The notes: generated by a model from the sequence alone, not told the origin. DNA of 64,000 bases from Microbulbifer sp. SAOS-129_SWC (GCF_039696035.1 NZ_CP155567.1:3777001-3841000), one strand, 5' to 3'. Shown: positions 51,301 through 59,040, counted from the stretch's first letter. Program-made: numbers and translations.

Positions 51301-54300
51301 GCGTCGTAGGTGTTGCTGGTGGTGTTGCCATTGCCATCGGTGACTGTCACCTGGTTGCCAACACCGTCATAGGTGTACTCGCTGCGGTCGCCCTCACCGT
51401 TAACCTGCGCGGTCATGCGATTGGCGCGGTCGAACTCGAAAACAACCAACTGGTCGTCGGCGCCGGCCACCGGTGCCGGCGGTACGGACGGGTCCGCGCC
51501 GACGACCGGTGCCATAAACAGGGTCTGCCCGACCCGGTTGCCGGCCGCGTCGTAAGACCAGGTTGTCACATACCCGAGGGCATCTACCTCGGCGGTCTGC
51601 TGGTTGGTCTTGTCGAAGTAGCTCACCACGGTATTGCCGCGCGCATCGGTCATGGACACGCGGTTGCCGTTGGCATCGTAGTCGTAGCTGGTGGTCCGCT
51701 GCAGTGCGTCAGTACTGCTTAATAGACGGTTGTTCAGGTCGTAGCTGTAGGCGGTGGTCTGGGCCAGCGCGGTGTTGGCCGCGACGATCATGCCGGTGCG
51801 GTTGCCCACCTTGTCGTAGGTATAGGTGGTCTCCACCAGGTCCGCGTTGATCTCTTTAGTCACCCGGTTGTCGAGGTCGTATTCCCAGCGGGTCTCGTTC
51901 TGGCGCGCGTCGATCAGGGAGATGCGGTTACCCACCGCATCGTAGTCGTAACGGGTGGTCTCGTTCTCGGCGTTGGTCTCCGCCACCAGCTGGTTGAGCA
52001 GGTCGTACTCGTACGTGGTGGTGTGGTTGTTGGCGTCCACCATGGTCAGGCGGTTGCCCACGTCATCGTAGGTATAGGCGGTGGTCTCGCCCTCCGCGTT
52101 GCTGGTGGTGAGCAGGCGGTCGACCATGTCGTAGGTGTTGACGGTGGTATTGCCGTTACCGTCGGTGACGGTCAACTGGTTGCCCACTTCGTCGTAGGTG
52201 TAGCTGGTGCGGTTGCCTTCGCCGTCGGTGCGCGCGGTCAGGCGGTCTACCATGTCGTATTCGAAGTTGACGGTCTGGTCCTGTGCCGGGTCCACCACCG
52301 GTGTGGGTACCACGGACGGATCGACACCGGAGACCGGCGCGGCGTACAGGGTCTGGCTGGTGACATTGCCGACGCCGTCGAAGCTGCGTTCGGTCAGGTA
52401 GCCTTCCGCATCCACGGTGGCCACGCCGCGGTTGGCGCGGTCGAAGTAGTTGGTGGTGACGTTGCCGCGGGCATCGATCACTTCTACGCGGTTGTCGGCG
52501 GCATCGTAACGATATTCGCGGACACCGCCTTCCGGGTCCTGGACCTGGGTGGCGCGGTTGTTCTTGTCGAAGGTGGTGAGGCTCACCCGTACTTCAGCGG
52601 TGCCATAGGCGCGGTGCTGTTCGGTCACATTGCCGTTGGCATCGAGCACATAGTGGGTCACTACGCCCTCGGCATCGGTCATGTCGGTGACACGGTTGTT
52701 ACCGTCGTAGGCGTAACTTGTAGTAGCCGCCTGCGCGGTGTTGGCTGCGGCAGTGGCACTGGTGCGGTTGCCCACCTCATCATAGGCATAGGTGGTTTCC
52801 ACCAGGTCCGCGTCAATCTCTTTGGTCACCCGGTTGTCGAGGTCGTATTCCCAGCGGGTCTCGTTCTGGCGCGCGTCGATCAGGGAGATGCGGTTACCCA
52901 CCGCATCGTAGTCGTAACGGGTGGTCTCGTTCTCGGCGTTGGTCTCCGCCACCAGCTGGTTGAGCAGGTCGTACTCGTACGTGGTGGTGTGGTTGTTGGC
53001 GTCCACCATGGTCAGGCGGTTGCCCACGTCATCGTAGGTATAGGCGGTGGTCTCGCCCTCCGCGTTGCTGGTGGTGAGCAGGCGGTCGACCATGTCGTAG
53101 GTGTTGACGGTGGTATTGCCGTTACCGTCGGTGACGGTCAACTGGTTGCCCACTTCGTCGTAGGTGTAGCTGGTGCGGTTGCCTTCGCCGTCGGTGCGCG
53201 CGGTCAGGCGGTCTACCATGTCGTATTCGAAGGTGACGGTCTGGTCCTGTGCCGGGTCCACCACCGGTGTGGGTACCACGGACGGATCGACACCGGAGAC
53301 CGGCGCGGCGTACAGGGTCTGGCTGGTGACATTGCCGACGCCGTCGAAGCTGCGTTCGGTCAGGTAGCCTTCCGCATCCACGGTGGCCACGCCGCGGTTG
53401 GCGCGGTCGAAGTAGTTGGTGGTGACGTTGCCGCGGGCATCGATCACTTCTACGCGGTTGTCGGCGGCATCGTAACGATATTCGCGGACACCGCCTTCCG
53501 GGTCCTGGACCTGGGTGGCGCGGTTGTTCTTGTCGAAGGTGGTGAGGCTCACCCGTACTTCAGCGGTGCCATAGGCGCGGTGCTGTTCGGTCACATTGCC
53601 GTTGGCATCGAGCACATAGTGGGTCACTACGCCCTCGGCATCGGTCATGTCGGTGACACGGTTGTTGCCGTCGTAGGCGTAACTGGTGGTGGCCGCCTGG
53701 GCGGTGTTGGCCGCGGCAGTGACACTGGTGCGGTTACCAGCCTCGTCATAGGCGTAAGTAGTCTCCACCAGGTCCGCATTGACCTGCTTGACCATACGGT
53801 TATTGAGGTCGTATTCCCAGTGGGTCTCGCGCTGCAGCGCGTCGGTCATGCCGATACGGTTGCCCACCGCATCGTAGTCGTAGCGGGTGGTCTCGTTCTC
53901 CGCATTGGTCTCGGTCACCATGCGGTTGAGTTCGTCGTAGGTGTAAGTGGTGATATGGCCGTTGCCATCCACCATGCTCGCGCGGTTACCCACAAGGTCA
54001 TAGGTGTAGACCGTGGTTTCGTCTTCGGCGTTGGTGACGGTCGCGAGGCGGTTGACCATGTCATAGGTGTTGACGGTGGTGTTGCCGTTGCCATCGGTGA
54101 TGGTCAGCTGGTTGCCGACGCCGTCGTAGGTATAAGTGGCGGTATTGCCCTCGCCGTCGACCCGTGAGGTCACGCGGTTGACCTGGTCGTAGCCGAAGGT
54201 AACGGTCTGGTCGTCCGCAGCGGCGGTCACGGTGGGTTCGGTCTCCGGGGTCACGGCACCGACAGCGGTCATGTGCAGAGTCTGGCTGACCACATTGCCA

Positions 54301-57300
54301 TTGTTGTCGTACACCCGGCTGGTGGCATAGCCCTCGGCATCCACTTCCAGTACCACTTCGTTGTCGGCGTTGAAGTAGCTGGTGATGGCGTTGCCGCGCG
54401 GGTCGGTGACCTGGGTGCGGTTGCCGTTGCCGTCGTAGGTGTAGTGGGTAACGCCGCCTTTCGGGTCCTGGATATCGGTGACGCGGTTGTTCGCGTCGTA
54501 GGTGTAGACGGTGGTGTTGCCGTTTTCGTCGGTGACCGCGGTGCGGTTGTCGTTGGGGTCGTAGCTGTAAAGTTTTTCCCCACCCAGCGCATTCTGTTCG
54601 CGGATCAGGCGGTCGTCTTTGTCGTACTCGTACACGGTGGTGGCCGCCTGGGCGGTGTTGGCAGCCATGGTGACGCTGGTGCGGTTGTCCACCGCGTCGT
54701 AGGTGAAGGTGGTTTCCACCCCCTGGGCGTTGGTCTGGGTGGTGACGCGGTTGACGGTGTCGTAGGCCCAGCTGGTAACGCGGCCCAGTGCGTCGGTGGT
54801 GGTCAGGCGGTTGCCGCCAGCGTCGTAGGTGTAGCTGGTGGTTTCACCTTCGGCATTGGTGACATTGACCAGGCGATTCAGTGCGTCGAACGCGCTGATG
54901 GTCTCGTGGCCGTTACCGTCGATGGTACTGGTGCGGTTATAGACGCGGTCGTAATTATTGGTGGTGGTGTTGCCTTCGGCATCGGTGACCGAGCGCAGGT
55001 TGTTTTCCGCATCGTAGGCAAACACGGTGACTTCTTCATCGGCAGTCCCCGCGGCGGTGCGCATTTCAATACGGTTGCCGCGCACATCGTAGGCGTACTG
55101 GGTGACACGCCCTTCGGCGTCGGTCATCGCTATCTGGCGGTTGCCGCCGTCGTAATCAAAGCGGGTGATACCGCCGCGGGCGTCGATGATGGCGACGCGG
55201 TTGTTGGCGCCATCGTATTCAAACTTGGTTTCAAAGCTTTCGGCGTCGATGACGCTGATGACCCGGTTCAGGGCATCGTAGAATGTCTGGGTGACATTGT
55301 TGCGGCCGTCGACCACCTGCAGACGATTGCCGACCGCATCGTAGGTGTAGGAGACCGTGTGGGATTCCGGGTCTACCCGGTTCACCAGCCAGTTGTTCAG
55401 GTTGTAGACGAACTGGGTTTCGCGGGCATCGGCGGTGCCGTAGGCCTCGGTGGTCCTGGTGACATTGCCAAAATCGTCGTAGTCGTTGTGGGTGACGGTG
55501 CCGATGGCATTGGTGGTATCCGTCTGGCGGTCGAGGGCGTCGTAGGCATAGGTGGTGATGTTGCCGTTCTGGTCCTTGCGCTCGACCAGGTTGCCGTTGC
55601 CGTCGTACTTGCTGGTGATGGTGCTGCCGCTGGCATCGGTGGTGGTTACCAGACGGTTCAGGGTGTCGTAATCGAAGGTGGTAACGCGGTCTTCGTGATC
55701 GGTGCGGGTCAGCTGGTTGCCGACGCGGTCGTAGGTGTAGTGCTCGGTGTAGAGCGCGCGCAGGGCGGCCTTGTCGGTCGCGCTGAGCAGCGTGGCGTCG
55801 GCGGCATAGCCGAGCCCGGTGCGCATCTGCTGATAGCGCGCGTCATTACTTTCCACCAGCGCATTACCCAGGCCGTCGGTCTTGGCCACCAGCTGGTTGA
55901 ATTCGTCGTAGGTGTAGCGGGTGATCTGGGCCTGGTCGCGGCTGGTCACGGCGCCATTGGCATCCACTTCGACACCGATTTCGATGCGGGTGCGGTTATG
56001 GTTGGCGTCGTAACGGTAGGCGGTGTTGATGCCGTTGGCATCGGTCACCATTACCAGCTGGTTGTCCAGGTCGTAGGCGTAGTTGATGGCATGGCCGTTG
56101 CCATCGACCATTTTGACTTCGTTACCGTTGGCATCGAAGTGGTGCTCGATGGTGTACTGCACCGGCTGGTTGGTGTCCGGGTCCACCACTTCGGGCATGA
56201 TCTCCCGCACCATGCGGTTGTTCTTGTCGAACTCGAAACGGGTGGTATACGCCTCCTCATTGCCGAGCTGGATACCGTTGGCATTCACCCGCGCGATGAT
56301 ATTGCCTACCGCATCGCGGCGGAACTTGGTGGTATAGCCTTCGGCATCGGTCTGCTCCTCCAGCTGGTCCTCTTCGTCGTAACGATACTTGAGCACCTGG
56401 CGCTGGCTCACCGGCAACTGCAGGCCGGCGACAACGACGATCTGGTTGTTGTTGGCATCGTAGGTGTAGCGGGTGATATGCCCATTGGCATCGGTGCGCT
56501 GGGAGACGAGGCCGTCGGCGTTGTACAGGATCTCGGTGGTGTAACCGCGGTGATTGGTGACGGCGATGCGATTGCCTTCGCCGTCGTAGCGGTAGCGGGT
56601 TGTGTACTGGGTACTCGCGCCATCCGGGCCCGCGACGGCGGCGGTGATGGCTTCGACCAGTTCACGGCGGGCGTTGTACACATAGTCGGTGGTGCGTCCC
56701 TCCGCATCGGTGGCGCTGGTCCGGTCGCCGAGCACGTCATAGCTGAACTGAGTGATGCGGTCCTGGGCCGGGTCGACACTGGACTGATCCATGGTGCGGA
56801 TCAGGCGGTTATTCTTGTCAAAGAACCGATACACCGTGTTGCCCTTGGCATCGGTCACACTGATGCGGTTACCGACGGCGTCATAGGTGTTGACGGTGGT
56901 ATGGCCTTCCGGGTCGCTGACCGTGAGCAGGCGGTTGTCTTGGTCGTAGGTGTAAGTGGTCACCCCGCCGTTGCCGTCGGTGAGACGCACCAGGTTGCCG
57001 AAGTGGTCGTACTCGGCAAAGGTATGGTTGCCCTCCGCATCGATCGTTTCGATGTTGTTACCCAGCGCATCGTAAAAATACTGGGTGACCTGCTGCTTGG
57101 CCGGGTCGAGCGTGTCGCTGGCATCGAGAAAGACGGTGCGCTGGGTACGATTGCCGTAGGCGTCGTATGTATAGCGGGTCAGATCGCCGCCGGGGCTGCG
57201 CTCTTCGATCAGGTTCTGGTTGCCGTCGTACTCGTAGAATGTGGTGTAGAGATCCAGCAGGGCCTGGATATCCTCTGCACTCAGGTCCGCGACCAGCGCC

Positions 57301-58973
57301 GCGTAACCCAGGTCCTGGCGCAGCTGCTGGGACTGCGCATCATCGGAAACCGTCAGCGCCACACCTTCTGCCGAGGTGCGCGAGGCGATTTTATTAAAGC
57401 TGGTGTAGGTAAAGCGGGTCTCGGAGCCGTCGTTGTCGGCCAGGGTCAGCAGGTTGCCGTTGCTGTCATACGCAAAGTGCGCGGTATACAGCTCGGTCAG
57501 CGCGTCTTTCTCGGCCTGGGTCAGCTCGGACACCAGCTTGCCGTTGCCGGACGCATCCACATAGCCCAGGTCGGCGCGCAACTTGCGGTAGTAGTCACTA
57601 TCCGACTGGGTCGCCCCCCAGGCATTGCGATCGGTCATCGCAACCAGGTCGCCGTTGTCGTCGTACTCGTAGGTCGCGTGATAACCGTCCTGATCGGCAA
57701 TATCGGTGATATAGCCGTTGGACAGGTAGGTGTACTCCAGGCTGTGTCCCTGGCGGATATTATCCACCTGGGCCTGATAGCTGGTATCCGTGCTGGCCAG
57801 CGCGGCATCATAGGTCGCGTAATAACCATTGGCGACACGCCAGTCTACATACTCCTGGTCGTTGGAGTAGGCGCGCGCGTTACCCAGCGCATCGACGACA
57901 CTGGTAGAACCGCCGTCGAAGAATTTAGAGGAATAGGTGACGCTGGTGGAATCCACCGTGTTGTCGACCCGGTGCCCCTTGCCCTTGCTGATCTTGTCAC
58001 CCTGGGTATGCCCCTGCCCCTCGCCATTGGTCTGGAAATGGAAGTCGTAATCAAAGGTGGTCACCCCACCTTCGGCATCGGTGATGGAGGTCACGGCCTG
58101 TGAGGTGGCCTTGGTATCGCCACGCCAGTTGACGGTCTCGTAAGTAATCGAGATCTGACGCTGCTCGTAGGTCTCCGCAACGCCGTCACCATCGGCATCC
58201 TGCTCATAGGGCAGTTCGATACGATCGATATACCCATCGTTCGTATAGTGGTACTTGGTGGAGTGCCCCATACGGTCGACCACTTCGACCAGGCGACCAC
58301 TTTCATAGTGATACTCGACCAGCACACCGCCGGTCTCATCCGTTACCTGATAGAGCGCACCGTTCTGGTACAGGTAATTGATCTCGTGACCGGTGTCATC
58401 CTTCACTTGCACCAGGCGGTCGGACTCATAGACATAGTCCATCCGCACGCCGTTGGGGTCCTCCCAGGACAACAGCTCGCCCTGCTTGGAGAATGTCAGC
58501 TTGGTCTGGTCGGCGCGGGTGAGCTCAAAGGCGGGGTCGGTATTGCCGATCGCGCCCAGGTCGCGGATGGTTTCATAGGCACCGGCGCCATCCACCGAGA
58601 CATACAGCTGGCGATTGTCGTCCCAGTAGTAGTCAAACAGGCTGCCATCGCCATAGTGCACATCGATGGACTGGCCACCCGCAACCACATTCAGCCGGAT
58701 ACCGGTGGAAAAGGACCAGCGCGCATCTTCGTGACCATGCGCATCACTGGCTGCACCACGCACGTTGTAGGTACGCACCAACTGGAAATCGTCACCCAGA
58801 CTCGGCAGGTAAGCGTCCTGGTGTTGAATAACCAGATTACCGTTGGAGACGTTAACAAACAGGTTTTCGTCTGCGCCGACCTCATTGTTGTTTGCCTTCT
58901 TATTATCGTTCAGCAACGCATATGAAGAATCCAGCAGACCCAGTTCGTTACCGCCAACCAGAGTAATAGGCAT
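39330..58973 (-). CDS. Giant RHS/YD-repeat polymorphic toxin with LysM domains and RES-type tip
   Basis: About 6547 aa from the ATG at 58973 (PITLVGGNELGLLD), preceded by GGGGGAAACGG and 62 nt below a sigma-28-like promoter; an in-frame start at 59099 would place that promoter inside the gene. No signal peptide. Order: N-terminal RHS opening (NLFVNVSNGNLVIQHQDAYL); YD block 1 (DNA about 58.5-46.4 kb) of repeats such as YTYDEVGNQLTVTDGNGNTT; a beta-rich non-YD section (about 46.4-44.6 kb); YD block 2 (about 44.6-42.5 kb); LysM (about 42.4-42.25 kb, GDSLQSIAARVYGNPSLWFV); hydrophobic/Ala-rich pretoxin region; second LysM-like motif (about 41.15 kb, FQSGDNPSSIARDILG); C-terminal RES-like domain. 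YD repeats build a shell enclosing the toxin. Export route unknown; no PAAR or VgrG is present. Confidence 0.92.
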   Translation of the reverse strand: MPITLVGGNELGLLDSSYALLNDNKKANNNEVGADENLFVNVSNGNLVIQHQDAYLPSLGDDFQLVRTYNVRGAASDAHGHEDARWSFSTGIRLNVVAGGQSIDVHYGDGSLFDYYWDDNRQLYVSVDGAGAYETIRDLGAIGNTDPAFELTRADQTKLTFSKQGELLSWEDPNGVRMDYVYESDRLVQVKDDTGHEINYLYQNGALYQVTDETGGVLVEYHYESGRLVEVVDRMGHSTKYHYTNDGYIDRIELPYEQDADGDGVAETYEQRQISITYETVNWRGDTKATSQAVTSITDAEGGVTTFDYDFHFQTNGEGQGHTQGDKISKGKGHRVDNTVDSTSVTYSSKFFDGGSTSVVDALGNARAYSNDQEYVDWRVANGYYATYDAALASTDTSYQAQVDNIRQGHSLEYTYLSNGYITDIADQDGYHATYEYDDNGDLVAMTDRNAWGATQSDSDYYRKLRADLGYVDASGNGKLVSELTQAEKDALTELYTAHFAYDSNGNLLTLADNDGSETRFTYTSFNKIASRTSAEGVALTVSDDAQSQQLRQDLGYAALVADLSAEDIQALLDLYTTFYEYDGNQNLIEERSPGGDLTRYTYDAYGNRTQRTVFLDASDTLDPAKQQVTQYFYDALGNNIETIDAEGNHTFAEYDHFGNLVRLTDGNGGVTTYTYDQDNRLLTVSDPEGHTTVNTYDAVGNRISVTDAKGNTVYRFFDKNNRLIRTMDQSSVDPAQDRITQFSYDVLGDRTSATDAEGRTTDYVYNARRELVEAITAAVAGPDGASTQYTTRYRYDGEGNRIAVTNHRGYTTEILYNADGLVSQRTDANGHITRYTYDANNNQIVVVAGLQLPVSQRQVLKYRYDEEDQLEEQTDAEGYTTKFRRDAVGNIIARVNANGIQLGNEEAYTTRFEFDKNNRMVREIMPEVVDPDTNQPVQYTIEHHFDANGNEVKMVDGNGHAINYAYDLDNQLVMVTDANGINTAYRYDANHNRTRIEIGVEVDANGAVTSRDQAQITRYTYDEFNQLVAKTDGLGNALVESNDARYQQMRTGLGYAADATLLSATDKAALRALYTEHYTYDRVGNQLTRTDHEDRVTTFDYDTLNRLVTTTDASGSTITSKYDGNGNLVERKDQNGNITTYAYDALDRQTDTTNAIGTVTHNDYDDFGNVTRTTEAYGTADARETQFVYNLNNWLVNRVDPESHTVSYTYDAVGNRLQVVDGRNNVTQTFYDALNRVISVIDAESFETKFEYDGANNRVAIIDARGGITRFDYDGGNRQIAMTDAEGRVTQYAYDVRGNRIEMRTAAGTADEEVTVFAYDAENNLRSVTDAEGNTTTNNYDRVYNRTSTIDGNGHETISAFDALNRLVNVTNAEGETTSYTYDAGGNRLTTTDALGRVTSWAYDTVNRVTTQTNAQGVETTFTYDAVDNRTSVTMAANTAQAATTVYEYDKDDRLIREQNALGGEKLYSYDPNDNRTAVTDENGNTTVYTYDANNRVTDIQDPKGGVTHYTYDGNGNRTQVTDPRGNAITSYFNADNEVVLEVDAEGYATSRVYDNNGNVVSQTLHMTAVGAVTPETEPTVTAAADDQTVTFGYDQVNRVTSRVDGEGNTATYTYDGVGNQLTITDGNGNTTVNTYDMVNRLATVTNAEDETTVYTYDLVGNRASMVDGNGHITTYTYDELNRMVTETNAENETTRYDYDAVGNRIGMTDALQRETHWEYDLNNRMVKQVNADLVETTYAYDEAGNRTSVTAAANTAQAATTSYAYDGNNRVTDMTDAEGVVTHYVLDANGNVTEQHRAYGTAEVRVSLTTFDKNNRATQVQDPEGGVREYRYDAADNRVEVIDARGNVTTNYFDRANRGVATVDAEGYLTERSFDGVGNVTSQTLYAAPVSGVDPSVVPTPVVDPAQDQTVTFEYDMVDRLTARTDGEGNRTSYTYDEVGNQLTVTDGNGNTTVNTYDMVDRLLTTSNAEGETTAYTYDDVGNRLTMVDANNHTTTYEYDLLNQLVAETNAENETTRYDYDAVGNRISLIDARQNETRWEYDLDNRVTKEIDADLVETTYAYDEVGNRTSATAAANTAQAATTSYAYDGNNRVTDMTDAEGVVTHYVLDANGNVTEQHRAYGTAEVRVSLTTFDKNNRATQVQDPEGGVREYRYDAADNRVEVIDARGNVTTNYFDRANRGVATVDAEGYLTERSFDGVGNVTSQTLYAAPVSGVDPSVVPTPVVDPAQDQTVNFEYDMVDRLTARTDGEGNRTSYTYDEVGNQLTVTDGNGNTTVNTYDMVDRLLTTSNAEGETTAYTYDDVGNRLTMVDANNHTTTYEYDLLNQLVAETNAENETTRYDYDAVGNRISLIDARQNETRWEYDLDNRVTKEINADLVETTYTYDKVGNRTGMIVAANTALAQTTAYSYDLNNRLLSSTDALQRTTSYDYDANGNRVSMTDARGNTVVSYFDKTNQQTAEVDALGYVTTWSYDAAGNRVGQTLFMAPVVGADPSVPPAPVAGADDQLVVFEFDRANRMTAQVNGEGDRSEYTYDGVGNQVTVTDGNGNTTSNTYDAANRLLTSTNAEGETTTYAYDEVGNRVGIVDGNGHGTSYEYDQINRLVTVTNAENEVTRYGYDAVGNRISETDALLRETTWEYDALNRLTRETAADLVETTYAYDEVDNRTSMTVAANTADAATTTYTYDDNNQLRSETNALNQTVSYDYDANGNRTAVTDARQNTTTYTFDKNNRVTQVTDPELSSVEYHYDAADNQVEMIDGRGNVTTNYFDRANRQVASVDAEGFLVAHEFDGVGNMVSETRYMTALTSVDPSAQPVAAPSADDQTVTFEYDMADRLTVRTSGEGFRTEYAYDDVGNRTSVVQYRDQAGTDAAETRFFYDMADRQTAQLSPEGYLTETVYDDVGNMKSVTLYNERASVINGVPQAQAGDTGRTTRYDYDAINQLVSETSALDVVTAYEYDERGNRTAVIEAQGTPDERSTLYSYDTANRVTDIQDAEGVVTHYVLDESGNVKEEHAAYGTADVRVTFNDYDGNNRLIQSKDPLAVISTFAYDGNGNLSSQTVAVGSAEARTESFEYDKNNRQTARINGELERTEFTYDGAGNRTAVTVAPGLPEEQSTHYEYDLDNRQVALVDGEQMRVEYVYDGTGNKLETIQAVGVPGVERHTYYDYDLEGRITRVQDPMGGITQYEYDVLGNQTRILDANGGEQVNTFDQLGRMLTSLSAGGTLTVNSYDQRGNILSTTQSFADGSDARTSTYAYDLLDRQTAVTDGEGYTTSIEYDAFGNQTQVTVGQYLVDATAPDYDADKAARAHVQSSSFSYDAADRMLSMTDGEGNITRYAYNAVGNRTSMTEAANGLHDTPPRTTLYSYDKANRQTRVETPAGGVSVYDYDQAGNKTAEHLLQSVDGSGVETWTATDYEYDGNGRMTAMVDDYGTRTEYEYDAMGNQTGVISAAGTADERAVHMEYDLNNRKTADIDGEQHRTDYQYDAMGNRTKTIDALGRVARYYFDGANRLTAILDPLGNLNTFAYDSAGNQTEAYLYADRYTGAVDDFTAPAGTPSTADRITHTDYDRANHALTVTEADGSVTEKSYDGAGNLLQEVLYANTSDPRTRSYQYDLDNRLVHFTDVDGTETLFAWDGANNKTGEQIVSATDPNAVRETVYVYDLNNRQVQQIFDPNGLNLVQTTAYDKLGNVVTQTDANGNSLHYQYDFNNRATSETNDLGESTHYTYDKVGNVKTLQDPRGVVTEYEYDGNNRVTRELGANVQVYTIGMADPEQSPVYQRLEITHAYDAFGNEVQTTDAAGYSTTRYFDANGRQVAELSADNVLTEWSYNTFGEKASATQYMSRLSSADHDPLVRPAPNGEARTTDMEYDRMGRLTRTVYPQVELTSVDASSGQPVASTAQVRPEETTVYDAFGNAIEITDKNGNTTYAWYDHKGRLEAQVDPAGYLVEWEYDAQDNVLEQRVYTQPLDTASISSATRPNPPAGDVYTVSKVYDAANRVTEERSPLVDVVDNSGGDPVQERVLTLYTYDGNGNETSRTVAAGTSQAATEYSYYDAAGRRVALINSDRVLHTFIYDENGNLTQRKRYFNTVDAGAIAGLTGDSDFASLVATSADDQATAFAFDNANRQTSETDLMDGTDASDDITQSYVYNARGEQTWAKDGDGFVTEIGYDGAGRVIKNIAPDGTGSTIQYDAAGNQTLMYTGEIDSVAQSVDSQGIKASFGDMLQLSWDMPDGIEQQSWVVWSSSSHADLGDNLDAYENQSAKLGTWFSNADPDNKVRPEIYIPSESFSAGEGLYFRIVTADRAGNLAWSAEQQLQVPPTLGAVDVTRVDADTTIITVDAGSNAQNLVLNYGATGSTGNQLAMTDNGDGTWSVTIDGVSNLNEQSYLIGWQDSDGNSYQSTEKTFVASDTHVGVSTQLGQTSVVNGSETDYIINLDTRVPAEVAGQFATVVASWTDANGVSGEVAVEGVDNGDGTWSYALNLGSASSPLAAGSYTITLEGTYAQATSFGAQGLILDQFQADVSATDPLAGSRQGLSWQAPTMGDGVQSQLVLVDGQLVASSRDDAASGAGGQLIVSTELTPGGHSYNALYGETVVTDNPHSLDVTSTEVTEEVDDPDNPGSTITNVLGYDQDFSLTLDPAEAANVNGDLTLSWRTAGSGLDFANSAVMSYDGSQYSATLAQLQEGDYDVKLSYTDADGNEVIVQWLRLDSAQVTGGGSKNYQGSSLTVLGSETGGSLNVAADGQIGFSTGLYSGPGSDARNFVNAVVSDSGPSAGSRTTDGVTAGYYTESHYNALNQLVATNQGSGVWRHYGVDANGNHVATYTSGTEGEDLASATEVHDSYAEFDGRNRMTTEYSVAADVYGESGPVRAKTDYAYDVQDHQVSITDARGYSTTRGFNALGMMTWENDNRSGVTQHFYDRLGRETRTIDQLNNETSKRYDLGGRLIEEINGAGDITRYDYDAFGRRTSQTLVDTITGKGERSTSFVYDQRDRLLTQTDAGGETLEFQYDNRDNRTASRDIAGDWTYQTFDSLNRVVETRYEGVNGWVNETRQYDSYGNLVAEKDAAGRITTHEYGAFGRKIATVDQGNQKTVYEYDDFGNQVREYHPVSTSYGNTALWNYNLAHEDTFYAWKFSQTLRELDYLYPTSSGTGTSTQGIIRSYDAAGHLTSVTDEITGVSTSYEYDVMGNRMHEVISGTGGHDRNITYDYDEAGQLSRWHDGVTGQNLNYLWDAAGNQKRVYTDVGYSGEAVNHWYDYDGANRITEMRNGEAGNIISQFTYDGLGQRAKWTDKGTDVFYSYDLSGRVTLATWTEDGASWKSTWHYDADGNVDRFETWKGGSKESYNYTTYSANGISTWSDSDDQVTESTYDDGGRLLKMKLKSDDATYTYTYYYHADGREQKIVGKGDANGTSTYTYNANHQLTKLDKGKGDNEDRREYLTFVYNNDGQILYRKHDEGTDSDISDTEFQYANGQAVGEKKTWHNGDATEEQLDTGDYNLIPNIGEDYPSSAVTSVTAVEGDSLQSIAARVYGNPSLWFVLADANGLDPSQPLKGGVKITVPNSVETGRIDANTHKLYNEGDIIGSALPNLKTPDSDSGCGNILMIIIVVVIAVVATIATAGLASALLPAVGGTFLGLSGTAATLAAWAVAGAVVGAAASIVQQGLFIALGYQESFSWKEVAAGAVAGAFSGAAQGVGAAVKAGQIAAKSVKYAKTAAAALKAAGAASKQLISAGKITSWSSVAAAALGPTQNKSAGIDMEGFLDASTVQMVTPWLNAAETYIREGELTTADWVNAVGQTVGAAVGDGKNQFEILDGGIQDQLLIGGAMSLVDKRTGQDYINNAIGNEIGQAIAADLTSPGSQEGLIAKAKRAGAAIGDFFSGPEPAYAGINSGLNGTFNNGFNDNLLNHPFADNLSLDPGDPLALKSGPALLEESSGPQIYTFQSGDNPSSIARDILGPEASEREIQLYAERMLSINPELQGNNTRGIQIGTEVVLPTGDESISAAASNTYGGDVAVTELNKIASGAEGALVNPDGTINTDAALAMSKNFANAGLNFDLRVNRSGGERLLGQFATNGSADGNDYLFKGDVVQHLEKLGISFNNNDREFGRSWNSLEHVQKELLSTPQDSFEFPLQPTAAAPKQEEGIWGSLKATWDDVAGVAKDYHDVVAANTLILAGGVGGALGFDEFRDNAFGAANYLFDSPAESSLKGFFSGSSGVTMGAAQSVGEGVLGALQLTKMAVLEKTYDTLGGETGLQTIEGFAKKLGTDEIMGFSPYDMMRENHQQVEQLKTSISDGVSGFISAPGEKISAGWDSLVSGAKEYGDNLTTMFTAEQNSQIYFSGTKVGKTTMDVGGVVAGGYGVVKGGVKLTAGMIARRSASLADEAALLANDVTRLGDDVANQSVDFVWHTSDEARKIQGVLDGIDPKYLNPESRFGPAFYVGEQPTTTVAELAHHGVDAKYSIRFDLNKDAMNVLDLTDPNVAKAWDYKGGPISSATQEIGLKAQEQGFNVIRFNSERATNGINNAVLDNFNEILKPINVSPVKK
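39333..39761 (-). other. RES-like NAD-degrading toxin tip of the RHS protein
   Basis: The last 143 residues carry the conserved set of RES-domain toxins: Arg and Tyr in SRFGPAFYVGEQP, Glu then His in TVAELAHHG (Tyr-Glu spacing 11), and Ser in VIRFNSERATNGINNAVL at the usual C-terminal place (A-x-x-x-G-x-x-x-I-x-x-x-S-x-R-x-x-x-G-x-N). RES toxins degrade NAD+ by phosphorolysis or hydrolysis. Composition is visibly AT-richer than the YD region. Assignment rests on motif reading only. Confidence 0.65.
51850..53700 (-). repeat. Near-identical tandem duplication (966-bp period) inside the RHS gene
   Basis: Copies at about 51850-52735 and 52816-53700 are almost base-identical at an offset of exactly 966 bp (322 codons). 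The differences I see are few, e.g. GAAGTTGACGG (52264) against GAAGGTGACGG (53230). More diverged copies with similar spacing extend from about 50.4 to 54.8 kb, each marked by a DDQTVTFEYD-type phrase. This implies recent unequal recombination or gene conversion within the YD shell. Confidence 0.88.
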
Positions 58974-59040
58974 TTTCCGTTTCCCCCGAGGAATCCAGTT
59001 GGAGCGACACTTGTCGCTCAATTTTTCTTGTCTTAACTGG

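Noticed and set aside
41244..58925. Very long plus-strand open frames (up to about 1276 codons) opposite the RHS gene
   Set aside because: They are antisense shadows of a GC-rich repetitive gene. Their products are Val/Gly/His-rich with no known domains, and the minus frame has clear YD, LysM and toxin motifs.
39330..58973. Type VI secretion cargo
   Set aside because: No PAAR, VgrG, Hcp or EagR-type chaperone is visible in or beside the gene; remains possible from elsewhere in the genome.
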